This document shows, piece by piece, positions 10,501 to 20,185 of a DNA stretch of 64,000 nucleotides; positions within the stretch are counted from its first letter, which is position 1, and every line of letters starts with the position of its first letter. Position numbers and translations under genes: made by a program. Source of the stretch: Termitomyces sp. T153 (lineage: Eukaryota > Basidiomycota > Agaricomycetes > Agaricales > Lyophyllaceae); the NCBI GenBank assembly GCA_018296165.2, contig JACKQL020000046.1:388136-452135 (forward strand), in the 5' to 3' direction. The notes below the pieces were generated by a model. It saw only the letters and a list, made by a program, of their open reading frames with translations, ran no database searches and had not been told where the DNA came from.

Positions 10501-11480
10501 CCTGGATTGCTGGACACCCCAGACAATGGAAAACACTGGAGCTGGTTTCACAGAATTACTGGTGGCCCCAGATGTCCCAGTATATTGGGTCCTACACTAC
10601 TATATGCAATCTCTGCCTCTAGACCAAGCCTCAGCACTGCCTCCCCTCTGGACAGCTACACCCTCTACCTGTCCCTATAGAGCAATGGAGCATTGCCTCT
10701 ATGGACTTCATTGTAGAACTCCCCAATACAGAGTTTCAGTGCAACAACCATGTCCATACATCCACACAAGTCTCCTCCTTTCTCAACACTGGATAGCACC
10801 CATGCATAGGCTTCAAACCCCAGGCCTGGCCCTCAGAGAATGAAGCAGTAAATGAGTTTGTGGACCAGATGAAGAAGTCACAAGAGGAGACTTGGGCTGC
10901 TCTTGCAAAGGCAAAGGATGACATGGCACAATACTACATACATGAAAGGAACCTGGCACCCAAATACCAGCCCAGAGATTGAGTCTACCTGGATGCCTCT
11001 AATATTACAACTACCTGACCATTGAAAAAGCTCTTGCACTGCCAACTGGGACTTTTTACAGTGGAATGACAGGTAGGGCCCCTAGCCTACCAACTCTGGC
11101 TCCCCATGGGAATGTGCCAGCTCCATCCAGTGTTTAATGTGGTCAAGTTGTCTCTGCCCCAAAGGATCCTATTCCAGAGCAATGTCTGCCACCCCCACCA
11201 CCTCCAGTGGTGGTCAACAACAGCAAGGAGTACAAGGTGGAGGAGATCCTGGATAGTCATCTATTCCAGTAATGGCTATAGTACAAGGTGAAGTGGAAAG
11301 GTTATGGAATTTAGAACATCTCCTGGGAACTATGGGAGACTGTGTGTGCTCTAGGGCTTGTCAGGGAGTTCCATTGGAAGCACTCAGATGCACCCAGATG
11401 CACTACATGCCATCTGAGGACTCTACCCCATCTCCCCAGTGGACCAGGCAATCCAGAACTTTTTCTACCCTGCATGTTGA
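7504..11480 (+). pseudogene. B1 pol: protease, RT, RNase H, truncated integrase, chromodomain (broken)
   Basis: The order visible is as follows. Protease is at about 7600-7863 and 8336-8420, with the active site changed to DSRA (7627-7638). RT is at about 8940-9660 ([32 protein letters not shown]) with the catalytic box YLDN (9369-9380). The RNase H region is at 9780-10085 (DFATGAVL-like, FYSKSLNTVEQNYEIHDKEMLAI). Next comes an integrase N-terminal region, then a jump at about 10727 from FIVELPN to the end of the core, so the DD35E triad is missing. The chromodomain lies at about 11225-11420 (VEEILDSHLFQ, KWKGYG). Many stops occur, several explicable as CGA to TGA. It would be non-functional even if read through, because the integrase core is absent. 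Confidence 0.9.
7864..8335 (+). mobile_element. Solo LTR of a further family, TSD GCTCC
   Basis: This 472-bp segment starts TGTAAGGGG and ends CCCCTTACA (inverted terminal 9-mers). It splits the B1 protease reading (…GFTWL / …) and is flanked by GCTCC at 7859-7863 and 8336-8340. A TATA-like GTATATAAACTGG at about 8109-8121 supports promoter function in the plus orientation. No other copy was recognised in the window. Confidence 0.9.
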
Positions 11481-11507
11481 GACACTGCACACTAGAGGAG
11501 GAGGTGA

Positions 11508-11874
11508 TGTCAGGGGACTTTCATTTCTGACCTCTGTGGCTTGTTCCAGTGCCTCTGCAGCTCACTCAACATTTCCAGGGCTCATTCCAAACCCCCAGAG
11601 ATCTCTAGAGATCTGCAGGACTTTCTGTATTACCTCATCAGTCACTCCCTAGGGTTAGGAGTAGCTCCAGTCATCTGTATAGCTATTCCCATGCTTCTGC
11701 TGCCCACTGATGCACCACACCAAGCAGCAGGGATTCTTAGACTTGTTCTCCTTGGATTCCCCTCTGCTAGGTGATTAATTACTGTTGTATTATTGTATAC
11801 TTGCTAATATACTTTGGATTCCCCTCTGCTAGCTTCACAACTCTGAGCTGCCACTCCTGGAGGTTGCCCTTACA
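11508..11874 (+). repeat. 3' LTR of B1
   Basis: 367 bp, TGTCAGGGGACTT...GCCCTTACA, preceded by a purine-rich tract (AGAGGAGGAGGTGA) that would prime plus-strand synthesis. It differs from the 5' LTR by scattered substitutions. Confidence 0.95.
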
Positions 11875-12457
11875 ATGTCAGAGAGAAGATATTTTGCTTG
11901 GCCCATGACTCACTGGAGCATTTTGGCTTTGAAGAAGCTTATGAAGTATTAAGGTGTTCATACTACTGGCTACAAATGCATCAAGACCTGGATGAGGTCT
12001 ATATTCTGGGTTGTCATCAATGTCAATGCTATAAATCATCCACATTCCATCCAATGGGGCCTCTTTGCCTCTTGCTGGTTCTGGATGGTCATGGAGAATC
12101 TGTTGCTATGGATTTCATGGGTCCACTGCCTGAAGATGATAGTTTCAATTGCATACTGACTATGATGTACCATATGCATTCAGACATATGTATCATTCCT
12201 GCTTGTGTGGATCTGACTGCTGTGCAGTTAGCTGAGCTGTTTTTTGAGTATTGGTTCTGTGAGAATGGCCTGCCTGCTGACATTGTTTGTGACTTGGATA
12301 AGCTGTTTGTTTCTAAATTTTGGAAACATTTGACTTGGCTCATTGGAGTAAAGGTGAAGATGTCAACTGCCTATCACCCCCAGACAGATGGGATTAGTGA
12401 AAGATCAAATAAAACTGTCATGCAGGCATTGCATTTTCATGTCAATCAAAATCAGAA
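11875..12457 (+). pseudogene. Family-D integrase: zinc finger and catalytic core, first part
   Basis: A 227-codon ORF starts here after the B1 insertion. It has the HHCC finger (HDSLEHFGFEEAYEV, then CHQCQ), then the rve core with MDFMGPLP, the second acidic region (DIVCDLDKLFVSKFW) and MSTAYHPQTDGISERSNKTV containing the catalytic Glu. The core is therefore fairly well kept, although R-to-H/C/W-type changes are frequent. The reading is interrupted at 12458 by a family-C solo LTR and resumes at 13435. Confidence 0.88.
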
Positions 12458-13434
12458 TGTCATGACCCACTTCTGCATCTCCACACCTTCCCCCAGAACA
12501 CCCCACCTCCCCAGAGCCTCTCCCAACACTTCCCTCAACTCACCCCAACCCTCATTGACCTATAGTGCCCATCCCAGCTAACTCCAATGCTTTCTTGGCA
12601 AACTCTGACAACCTCCTAGCAAAGCCCAGCACATCTCCTGTGGGCCTCCTCAGCTTCCCCTCTTGCTTACAAGGCCCCCAAGCCTCTCCAACACTTCTCC
12701 TGGCACAGATGTACATCACTTAACCACCTCTGGTCCACATGGCCACTCTGGAATTCTCTGACAACTATGGGACAGACTGTGTTCCTATCAGAATATTACC
12801 ATGGCCCATCCCCCAATCAGAACCAACACCTATCAACCCCACACAGCACTGATGAGCCCCACCATTGCAACTTCTGAAGAAGGTCAAGTAGTTAGTATAT
12901 AAAGACATAGAGTAGCATCTGTTACCTTAGTCTTGATATTACTTTACTTGGTTACTTGTGTCTTGTATTTCTCTCTGTTTCCTGGTCCCATCTCTATTCC
13001 TATTTTTAGTCTCAAATCTATTTCCTTTCTCAGTTCCATCTTGTATTGCTATCATCTTGTCTCAACTGTCTCTGTTCCCTTTATTGTTCCTAAGTTTCTT
13101 TCATCTCTGACATCATTACAAACCCATTACTCTTGATAGATCCCCAATTAAACTCTGGCTCTGCTCCCATCACTTGCAAAGCCTCTGCTTACTCTGCAGC
13201 CCATACACTTACAGACTTGTACCTGATGCCCACCCAAGCCCAACATTTAATATACTTGGTCTACTTTCCTGGATCACCCCAGACTTGCTTGGACTGTTCC
13301 CCCAAGCTTTTCCTTGCAAGTACCTGAAGTCTGCACCATCCCTGGAGTGCTAGGTTATAAGCATAGGACATTGCATCTGCCTAGTAAGGACTTGCCCAGA
13401 GTAGCTGAGCCCTCATAGTCAGTGGAACCTGACA
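12458..13434 (+). mobile_element. Family-C solo LTR, TSD CAGAA
   Basis: 977 bp starting TGTCATGACCC and ending AACCTGACA, flanked by CAGAA (12453-12457, 13435-13439). It contains GTATATAAAGACATAG (TATA box) and, about 30 bp downstream, AGTCTTGATATT, the predicted transcription start seen in all C LTRs. It interrupts the D integrase. Confidence 0.92.
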
Positions 13435-14184
13435 CAGAAGGGTTGGGCATGAGCTCTGCTTTGTATTTGTTTTGACATTATGAGTATTGTAAATAAGTCT
13501 ACTGGTTTTTTGCCATTTCATTTGCAATTGGATTGTGGTCTACAAGTGATTTCTCTGTTGATTGCACCTACAGAACCCATCACTTTGGAGGAGGACCTGG
13601 CTTGTGCTGTAGTCAAATGGCTTGAAACAGACATATCAACAGCTCATGACAATTTGCTTCAGGCTAAAATCCAGCAGGCAGCACATACAAATAAGAGTCA
13701 TGCAGATGACATGGAGTTTTCTGTTGGTGATCAAGTGCTGGTGTGTACCAAGGACAGGCAATGTCAGTACAAGAAATGGGGTGAAAAGTGAGTGGCAAAG
13801 TTGATGCTTCAATATAATGGGCCATTCACAATTACAGAATTGCACCCTGATTTGTTAGATGTGACTGTCTTTCATCCCAATGATCCTGAAGCATATGCTA
13901 AATATCACACTTCAAAGTTGATGTTCTTTAGCAAGAATGACACCAAACTGTTTCCATCATGGGAATTTGAGGAACCAGGCCCTGTATTTGTCTCTGATAT
14001 GGGTCTACAAGAGCATTTCATTGAAAAGATTGTTGATTCTTGGAGGTGTGGTAAGGGCTGGCAGTATCTTGGTTGTTTTTGTAGTCATGGTCCTGAACAT
14101 GATGAATGGAAATCTTGGAAGGAATTGAATACTAATGAAGCTTTAGATGTTTGGTTGGCAGGAAATGGTGAGGGGTCAGTTTGA
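13435..14184 (+). pseudogene. Family-D integrase C-terminus with GPY/F region and chromodomain
   Basis: The reading resumes after the LTR with GFLPFHLQLDCGLQVISL, then a charged helix ending FSVGDQVLVCTKD and a TGA, then YNGPFTITE (GPY/F-type module). A chromodomain follows (FIEKIVDSWRCGKGWQYL ... HDEWKSWKEL) to a TGA at 14182-14184. Chromodomains on gypsy integrases steer insertion to heterochromatin marks; several aromatic-cage positions look altered. Confidence 0.82.
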
Positions 14185-14572
14185 TCTTTCCTTTTTTGTC
14201 ATGTTCCTGCTACCAGTAGCTTTTCCCACAGGGTTTTTGATGCACCTGTGTGAGCAGTTTGTTTCTTGAGTACATCCAACCTTCCTGGCCTTTTCTTTTT
14301 TGTACTGTGGCTTTTTTTTGTGGATGGGGAGGGGTGTAATCCTATGATTATGACTACCTAATCAGTGCTCACACATGTTATGATGGAACCTTATTTTGCT
14401 TCCATATATATTTTGCCACACCATCCTCTTGTTGGTATCTTACTTTTTCCTCACTACTATGTACATACAACATTGTATTGCTCTCTCAATTGCACTCTCA
14501 ATCACTCTTGTACTCACTACTTAAATATAGCAAGGACTTGTTCTGTTCTTGGCTTAAGTCAGTGGAGGCTAC

Positions 14573-14753
14573 TATAAGGCTTTGACTAGCAGTTTGCAAT
14601 GTGGCATGTCTGTAGCACTAAGAATGAAATGTATTTCAATAAGTAAATAATTAACAATGATTTAGCATACCTAAGAATGAAATGGACAAAGATAGAGACT
14701 GTCAGTACTGATTATGAGCTAATGTAGGGCTTGGTCACATGTATATAATGACA
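14573..14753 (-). repeat. Left (3') LTR of E
   Basis: 181 bp; 5' end TATAAGGC (TGTAAGGC in the partner), 3' end ATGACA. All the CpGs of the right LTR are TpG or CpA here, for example GTTTGCAATGTGGCATG against GCTTCGCAATGCAGCGCG. Confidence 0.92.
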
Positions 14754-14810
14754 CCCACCCCCTGCTTGTTAAGGTGGAGGGATACCAAAAAAAAGGCTCC
14801 ATCTTTGTGC

Positions 14811-17800
14811 TCAGGTCTGCTTCACACCTCTCTTATGCCACCCCTTTCCACATGTCTTCTTGTTTGCTCTAAACTCTTGAATGGCCTTCAACACATGTGG
14901 CATATTGTACTCTTTTAACCACTTGTACTTGCTCTCATTGTAGCCTTTCCAGCAGACTAAAAACTCCATGACCCCACTCCTCGTCATTATTTCATGCAAG
15001 ATCCACTCTATCTCAACCTCTTCCCCCAACTCTGTCTGCACTGGGGGTGGCGGATCTTGCCACTGACCAAGGATTGTGTCTTCACATGCTGGGACTAAAC
15101 ATGATATATGGAAGACATTGTGTATTGACCAGCCATCTGGCAAGACCAACTAATATGCCATGTCTGAAATCTTCTGCATAATCTGGAATGGACCAAACCT
15201 GTTGAAGTTCAACTTATAGTTTGGGCAATTCAAGCACAAGTCTGCTTGTTCAAGATAAACACAGTCCTCCACCATGTAATCAGGTGCCTTGTTGACCCAC
15301 ACATCATAGAATCACTTCATCCATGCTGCTGCTAGCTCCAGCAATGCCTTCAACTCCTCCTGTACCTCACAAATCTTGTCCAACCAGGCATCAGCCTTGT
15401 GCACTATTTGGGAGTTCACCAGATCCACTGAATACATCAGGTTGTAAGCATAGTCCATGTAAAAGGGGGACATACCTGTTGTGGTGCTTACACAATTGTT
15501 ATAGGCAAATTCTGCAAAGGGCAACCAGTCCATCCAATTTGTCACAACCTGCTCCTGCACCTCCAGACCTCCTCCCAGGTCACCCTGCCTCCCCAGAGCA
15601 CTCCCTGACACTCCCCCAACCCACTCTAACCTTTGTTGACCCATAGCACCTGCCTTAGCTAACTCTGACACTTCCTCAGCAAACCCCAATAATCTCCTGG
15701 CAAACTCTGACACATTCTCTATGGGCCTCCTCAGCTCTCCCTCTCACTTACAAGGCCCCCAAGCCCCTCTGACACTTCCCCTGACTCAGACACACCCTGT
15801 TCAACTACCCCCACAACCCACATGACCCCCTCTAGAGTTCCCTGATAACTGCAGGATGGACCATGTCTGCATCAGAATATATCACCATGGCCTGCCCTCT
15901 GATCAGAACCAACACCCATCCACTCCATGCAGATCTGATAACCCCCACCATTGTAACCTCAACCCTGAAGAAGGTCTAGTAGTCAGTATATAAAGACATA
16001 GAGTAGCATGTTACCTTAGTCTTGATATTACATTAACTAGTTACTTGTGTCTTGTGTTTCTTTCTATTCTGTCTCCATTTCTATTTCTAGCCTTGAATCT
16101 ATTTCTTTTCTCAGTTCTGTCTCATCTTGTCTCTGTCTTGCCTTGACTGTCTCTGTTGCCTTTATCTTCCCTAAGTCCCCTTCACCTCTGATGTTACTAA
16201 AAACTCTGTGCACACACTATGGCCTTCAAACATTCTTATGACAACTCTGGACCTTGCTCTTTGCTTGGCCCTGTAACTCATCAGTCTTGATTAATCCCCC
16301 ATCAAGCTCCAGCTCTGCTCCCATCACTTGCAAAGCCTCTGCCTACCCCACAGCCCAATTGTGCACCTACAAACTTGTTCCTGATGCCTGCCCAAGCCTA
16401 ACATCTGATATACTTGGTCTTAGACTTCCCCAGACCACTCCAGACTTGTTTGGACCAATCCCCTGAATCCCCCCTCACAAGTTCCTGCATTCTGCACCAT
16501 CTCCAGAGTGATAGGTCATAAGTGCAGGACATCACATCTGCCTAGTAAGGACTTGCCCAGTGTAGCTGAGCCCCTGTAGTCAGTGGAACCTGACACAATT
16601 GTCCTGGTAATAATTGATAAATGCATGTAGGTAAACCTTGAGCTCTTGATTTACCCACTCTATTTGCCCATCAGATTATGGATGATGTGCTGTTGACAAT
16701 GCCAGTTTGATACCTAGCCTTTCCCACATGCATTTTACATAGCAAGCAACAAACTGTGGCTCTCTATCTGAGACCACCTTCTTTGGCATGCCATGCAAGC
16801 ACCACACATGCTCCATGAAGGCATCACACATGGTGGCAGCATCATTCATAGCATGCACCCCCAAGAAATGTGCATGTTTTGTAGATTTGTTGCAAGCAAC
16901 TTGGATCATATCAAACCCATGCAAGGCTGGAAGTGGCCCAATGTAATCTATTGAAACATGCTGCCACAGACCATCAGGTACCTCCAATGGCTGGAGTGGC
17001 CCATAGGGACATTGGTGCTGTGGTTTAATCCACTGGCACACTTTGCACCCTTCCACATACTGCTGCACAAATACCAACATTTGCAGCCAGTAGTAGTTCC
17101 ATGCTATCAAGGCCAGCATGTTCACCTGACCTGGCTGCCCTGCTGGAATAGAGTTGTGGTAAAGCTGTAGAATCATATGCTTGATCTCACTGTCATCTGG
17201 CACATACACAAGGCCACAAAAACAAACAAGCCCACCATCAACACTAAACTCCCATAGCCTTGACCTCACCAATGCTGGAGCATTGGACAACTGTAAGACT
17301 GGGGTCAACTTTGGATCCCTCAGTGTTGCCTCTTGAATCTTGGCCAAAATGTCACTATCTGCCACCCTCTGCACCACTGTTGACTGTTCACACCATGCCA
17401 ACCTCACCACCACACCACACTTCACCACCTGCTGTTCTCCCAACACTGTCTGACTCATGTTATCACATACATCCTGCACAGGCTCATGATCAGCACATTG
17501 GGACAGGCCATCCAGACCCACACTGAGATGACCTGCTCTGTGGTGCATCCTAAATACAAAACAGTTTAAAAAGAGACTCCACCTTGCCTGCTGCCAGCTT
17601 AGATCATGCACCATCATGAAATACTTCAAATTGCAGTGATCAGAGAATACCTTGACCAGAAACAGACTCCTCTCCAGGTATGGTCTCCACACTGATTCCA
17701 TCTCCCACATCTGTTGCAAGAACACCCCTTGCCCCATACTCATCCCTGCCCCCACTTCTGCATGCTCTATCACCTTGTTGATGCAAGCTCATGCAATCTG

Positions 17801-18540
17801 CACTGCCTTCTAATGCTATCCCTGCTGGAAACATGTAATCCTGGTCTTTGCTCTCTTCAGCCCATGAAACCTTTCTGCTGGAATGGCTTGACAGACTCAA
17901 GTCTATGCCAGCATCACACATGTTGACTTGCATGCAAAGGCCTGACATGCCCATGGCTGCACTGACACTGATGGCACTAGCAGTGTGTGTGCCACATGCA
18001 AGTGTGGGTCAGGCTGCTCCTGCCCCACCACCATCTGCTCCATACCCAAACACAATGTCTGGTAGAAGGTTGAAGTAAAGTCAATCATTAAATGACCCCA
18101 GTCAATAGACAGACTGTGCTGATGCAGCCAATTAACACCTAGGATTAGGTTGTCATCACCAATATCTGCCACATCAAACACCACTGTCTCCTTATGCTCC
18201 CCTACCACCATGCACAAATGCACCTCCCTTGTAATCAGCCCTGACTTCACCTCCAAATTATCAATTGTCTATAAATGCATTGGGTGTTTCTTCAGCACAA
18301 TAGGCAGCTGCTGCTCATCAACAAAGCACTGGTTGACAAAACAGCAACTGGCATCAGAATCCACCATAGCCTGCATGTCAACAATCTGAACAGCACCCTG
18401 CACCTGTACATGCAACATTACAAGCAGTTCCAATGCTGCATAATCAGACCTCAGTGCCTGTGCATGTATCACTGCTGCCCACACCACCCTGTGCCTCTTC
18501 TTAGTCATGCTTGCTTCTCTTGGGTCACACAAAACAATGT
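14811..18540 (-). pseudogene. E pol: protease, RNase H end, integrase, chromodomain (RT deleted)
   Basis: Read right to left. The protease region at about 17900-18440 has AMVDSDASCCFVNQ (DSGA-like, Gly to Asp) and VADIGDDNLILGVNWL. The reading then jumps near 17775 into the end of RNase H (FSDHCNLKYFMMVHDL, QQARWSLFLNCF). The integrase follows with an HHCC finger (CKVCQWIKP), VSIDYIGPLPALHGFD, VVSDREPQFVACYVK and the start of the AHHP motif. It is cut at 16595 by the C solo LTR and resumes at 15540 (NWMDWLPFAEFAYNN). A chromodomain ends it (EIEWILHEIMTRSG, CWKGYNESKYKWL). Loss of RT means E could move only with help in trans. Confidence 0.88.
15540..16595 (+). mobile_element. Family-C solo LTR, TSD CAATT
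   Basis: 1056 bp starting TGTCACAACCTG and ending AACCTGACA, with CAATT at 15535-15539 and 16596-16600. It carries GTATATAAAGACATAG and the downstream AGTCTTGATATT block like the other C LTRs. It lies in opposite orientation to E, whose integrase it interrupts. Confidence 0.92.
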
Positions 18541-18589
18541 AATTAAGTGCATTGAGTACATGAGACTATTTGGTTGCCTCCACTGCAAA

Positions 18590-19641
18590 CTCATGGGATG
18601 ACCCTACACAAAACCTGGCTTAGGTTCTGCAACCTTCATAGCAACCTCCACTGCCTCTCAAACCACCACTCAGATTGACTCTTCCCAGGATGGGCACTGC
18701 GCAATGAGGTGGCCTGACTTGCCACACTTGAAACACTTACTTGCTGCAGGCAACCCCTTTGCCCAATCAATGCCCATTGCATTTGGGTCTGCAGATGGGG
18801 GGGGGGAGGGGCCACACAGGCTGGGGCCATAGCACAAGGTGCAGGCAGCACAGACAGTGAGCAAGCATGTATGCAGACCACCCTTCTTCTTAGCTGCAAG
18901 ATCCACTAACTTGCTCTCCTGCTGCAACAAGATGTTGTATGCCTCTTCCACTGTCTGGAAATCCATGTTCACCAGGGCCTCCATTGCTGCCATGTTCAAG
19001 CCTTTCCAGAACTGATCCTTAATATAGTTGCTCTCAGCATCTGTGTGCTCTAGCCTCCCCTTAAATTTAAAGAAAGCCATGCAGTAGTCAGTTATCGATC
19101 TCAAGCCTTGCTGTAGTTGTCCAATACAGTTTAACATGTCCTGAGCCTGATTGCAGGTGCAAAATGCTGCCTTATAATCTATGAGCCAGGCCACCCAGTC
19201 AAACTGCCTAGCATTGGCACCAGGGTCCTCCAAGCCCATCATGATCATGAACAACTACTGATATGCTGACCCAGTGAAATATAACTGTGCCCAGATGATC
19301 TTCTGTCAGTCACTCCTGAAGACTTCAAATTCTGCCACAGCTTTGACCTGTTCAGCAAACTGATCCACCAGCTGCTTTGATTTCCCATTGTACACCTCAG
19401 GCAGATTGATCTTCAGAACATGCAGAACTTGTTGTAAATGGCCTTGCTCCTGCCTGTGCACCACCTGTTTGAGCTGGTGAACTGTCTGTTCAAGGTGCAC
19501 CACATGAGCGAGCACCACCAAGAGTCCCTCCTCTTGAGCCTGCATATGCACTGTCAACTGGGTCTGCATAGCCTGAAAGACCATGACCACAATCCTGTCA
19601 CTCATCAGGTCTGTTGCTGCTGCATCCTCTCAGTCAGACAT
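18590..19641 (-). pseudogene. E gag with zinc knuckle (broken)
   Basis: The minus-strand ATG at 19641 is followed by a stop after three codons and then a long, nearly open reading. It includes a Gln-rich helical N-terminus, a capsid-type domain (WLIDYKAAFCTCNQAQDM, FKGRLEHTDAESNYIKDQF) and the nucleocapsid knuckle CFKCGKSGHLIAQC, a perfect CX2CX4HX4C, near 18690-18735. Gag packages the element RNA. The first-codon stop and one frame change disable it. Confidence 0.87.
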
Positions 19642-19671
19642 CTTGCAGGCAGCAAAGGAAAAATTTTCACA

Positions 19672-19682
19672 ATCTTTGTCCA
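19672..19682 (-). promoter_or_regulatory. Putative self-priming primer-binding site of E
   Basis: On the element's strand, TGGACAAAGAT lies two bases inside the 5' LTR boundary (19685). It is the exact complement of ATCTTTGTCCA inside the LTR (plus-strand 19795-19805). The 11-nt length and position match Tf1-type self-priming. Confidence 0.72.
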
Positions 19683-19684
19683 AG

Positions 19685-19865
19685 TGTAAGGCTTTGACTA
19701 GTGCTTCGCAATGCAGCGCGTCTGTAGCACTAAGAACAAAATGTATTTTGATAAGTAAATAAATAATGACAATTTAGCATACCTAAGAACAAAATGGACA
19801 AAGATAGAGACTGTAAGTACTGACTATGAGCTAATGTAGGGCTTGGTCACGTGTATATCATGACA
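19685..19865 (-). repeat. Right (5') LTR of E, CpG-retaining
   Basis: 181 bp, TGTAAGGC...ATGACA on the plus strand. It retains CpGs (TCGC, AGCGCG, CACGTG) that its partner at 14573-14753 has lost. It ends about 320 bp before the kinase-like start codon. Confidence 0.93.
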
Positions 19866-19878
19866 GCTACACCTTACA

Positions 19879-20185
19879 ACATGCTTTCTATAATTGCAGT
19901 GAGAAAAAATCTATTTGACTATAAGTACTATAGCAGTCAGAATGATCTCCCACATGTAGCAGAAGTTGAATTACTGACATGACATTCTAATCAGCCAATT
20001 CTGATTTCTGTCTGATTCCAAATCCGTCCGTTGATTCCAATCTAGATTATCAATCCATTTATTTGGTCTCAATCTAGCCTATACTTAATCGTCCATGAAT
20101 TTATTCGGATTTCCACGGCAGTGTTCGAAATCTCTGACAAATTTTTTATTAGTCACGCGAGTGCTGCAAGTTGCCACGCATTGTC
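19879..20185 (+). promoter_or_regulatory. Upstream region of the kinase-like gene
   Basis: Host-like sequence whose CpG content rises toward the gene. It contains repeated ATTCCAATCTAG/CAATCTAG-type blocks (about 20032-20078) and T-rich tracts just before the ATG. No TATA box is obvious. It presumably holds the promoter, with E and D LTR sequence directly upstream. Confidence 0.5.

Larger units (their letters stand above)
5612..11874 (+). mobile_element. B1: Ty3/gypsy chromovirus-type retrotransposon, TSD ATGTC
   Basis: The 368- and 367-bp LTRs (5612-5979, 11508-11874) start TGTYRGGGGACTT and end GCCCTTACA. The flanking 5-bp direct repeat ATGTC (5607-5611, 11875-11879) shows a genuine insertion, here into family-D integrase sequence. 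Gag, protease, RT, RNase H, a partly deleted integrase and a chromodomain follow in that order, all broken by stops and frameshifts. The element carries a 472-bp solo LTR of another family in its protease region and lacks about 350 bp of integrase core near 10727. CpG is almost absent throughout. This order of domains plus a C-terminal chromodomain is that of Tf1/sushi-type chromoviruses. Confidence 0.95.
14573..19865 (-). mobile_element. E: chromodomain gypsy retrotransposon, internally deleted, TSD GCTAC
   Basis: The 181-bp LTRs (14573-14753, 19685-19865) are flanked by GCTAC at 14568-14572 and 19866-19870. Coding runs on the minus strand: gag with a perfect zinc knuckle, protease, the end of RNase H, integrase, chromodomain. 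The RT and most of RNase H are missing (junction near 17775). A 1056-bp family-C solo LTR interrupts the integrase. The element lies inside the 3' LTR of family D. Confidence 0.93.
14335..19878 (+). repeat. 3' LTR of family D, split by element E
   Basis: The LTR starts TGTAATCC at 14335, directly after a G-rich polypurine tract (GTGGATGGGGAGGGG, 14320-14334). It runs to 14572, is interrupted by E (14573-19865) and its duplicated GCTAC, and finishes ACCTTACA at 19878. Net length is 246 bp. A TATA-like CATATATATTTTG lies near 14401-14413. The 5-bp host target would be ACATG after 19878, but the D left end is lost, so the duplication cannot be checked. Confidence 0.75.
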
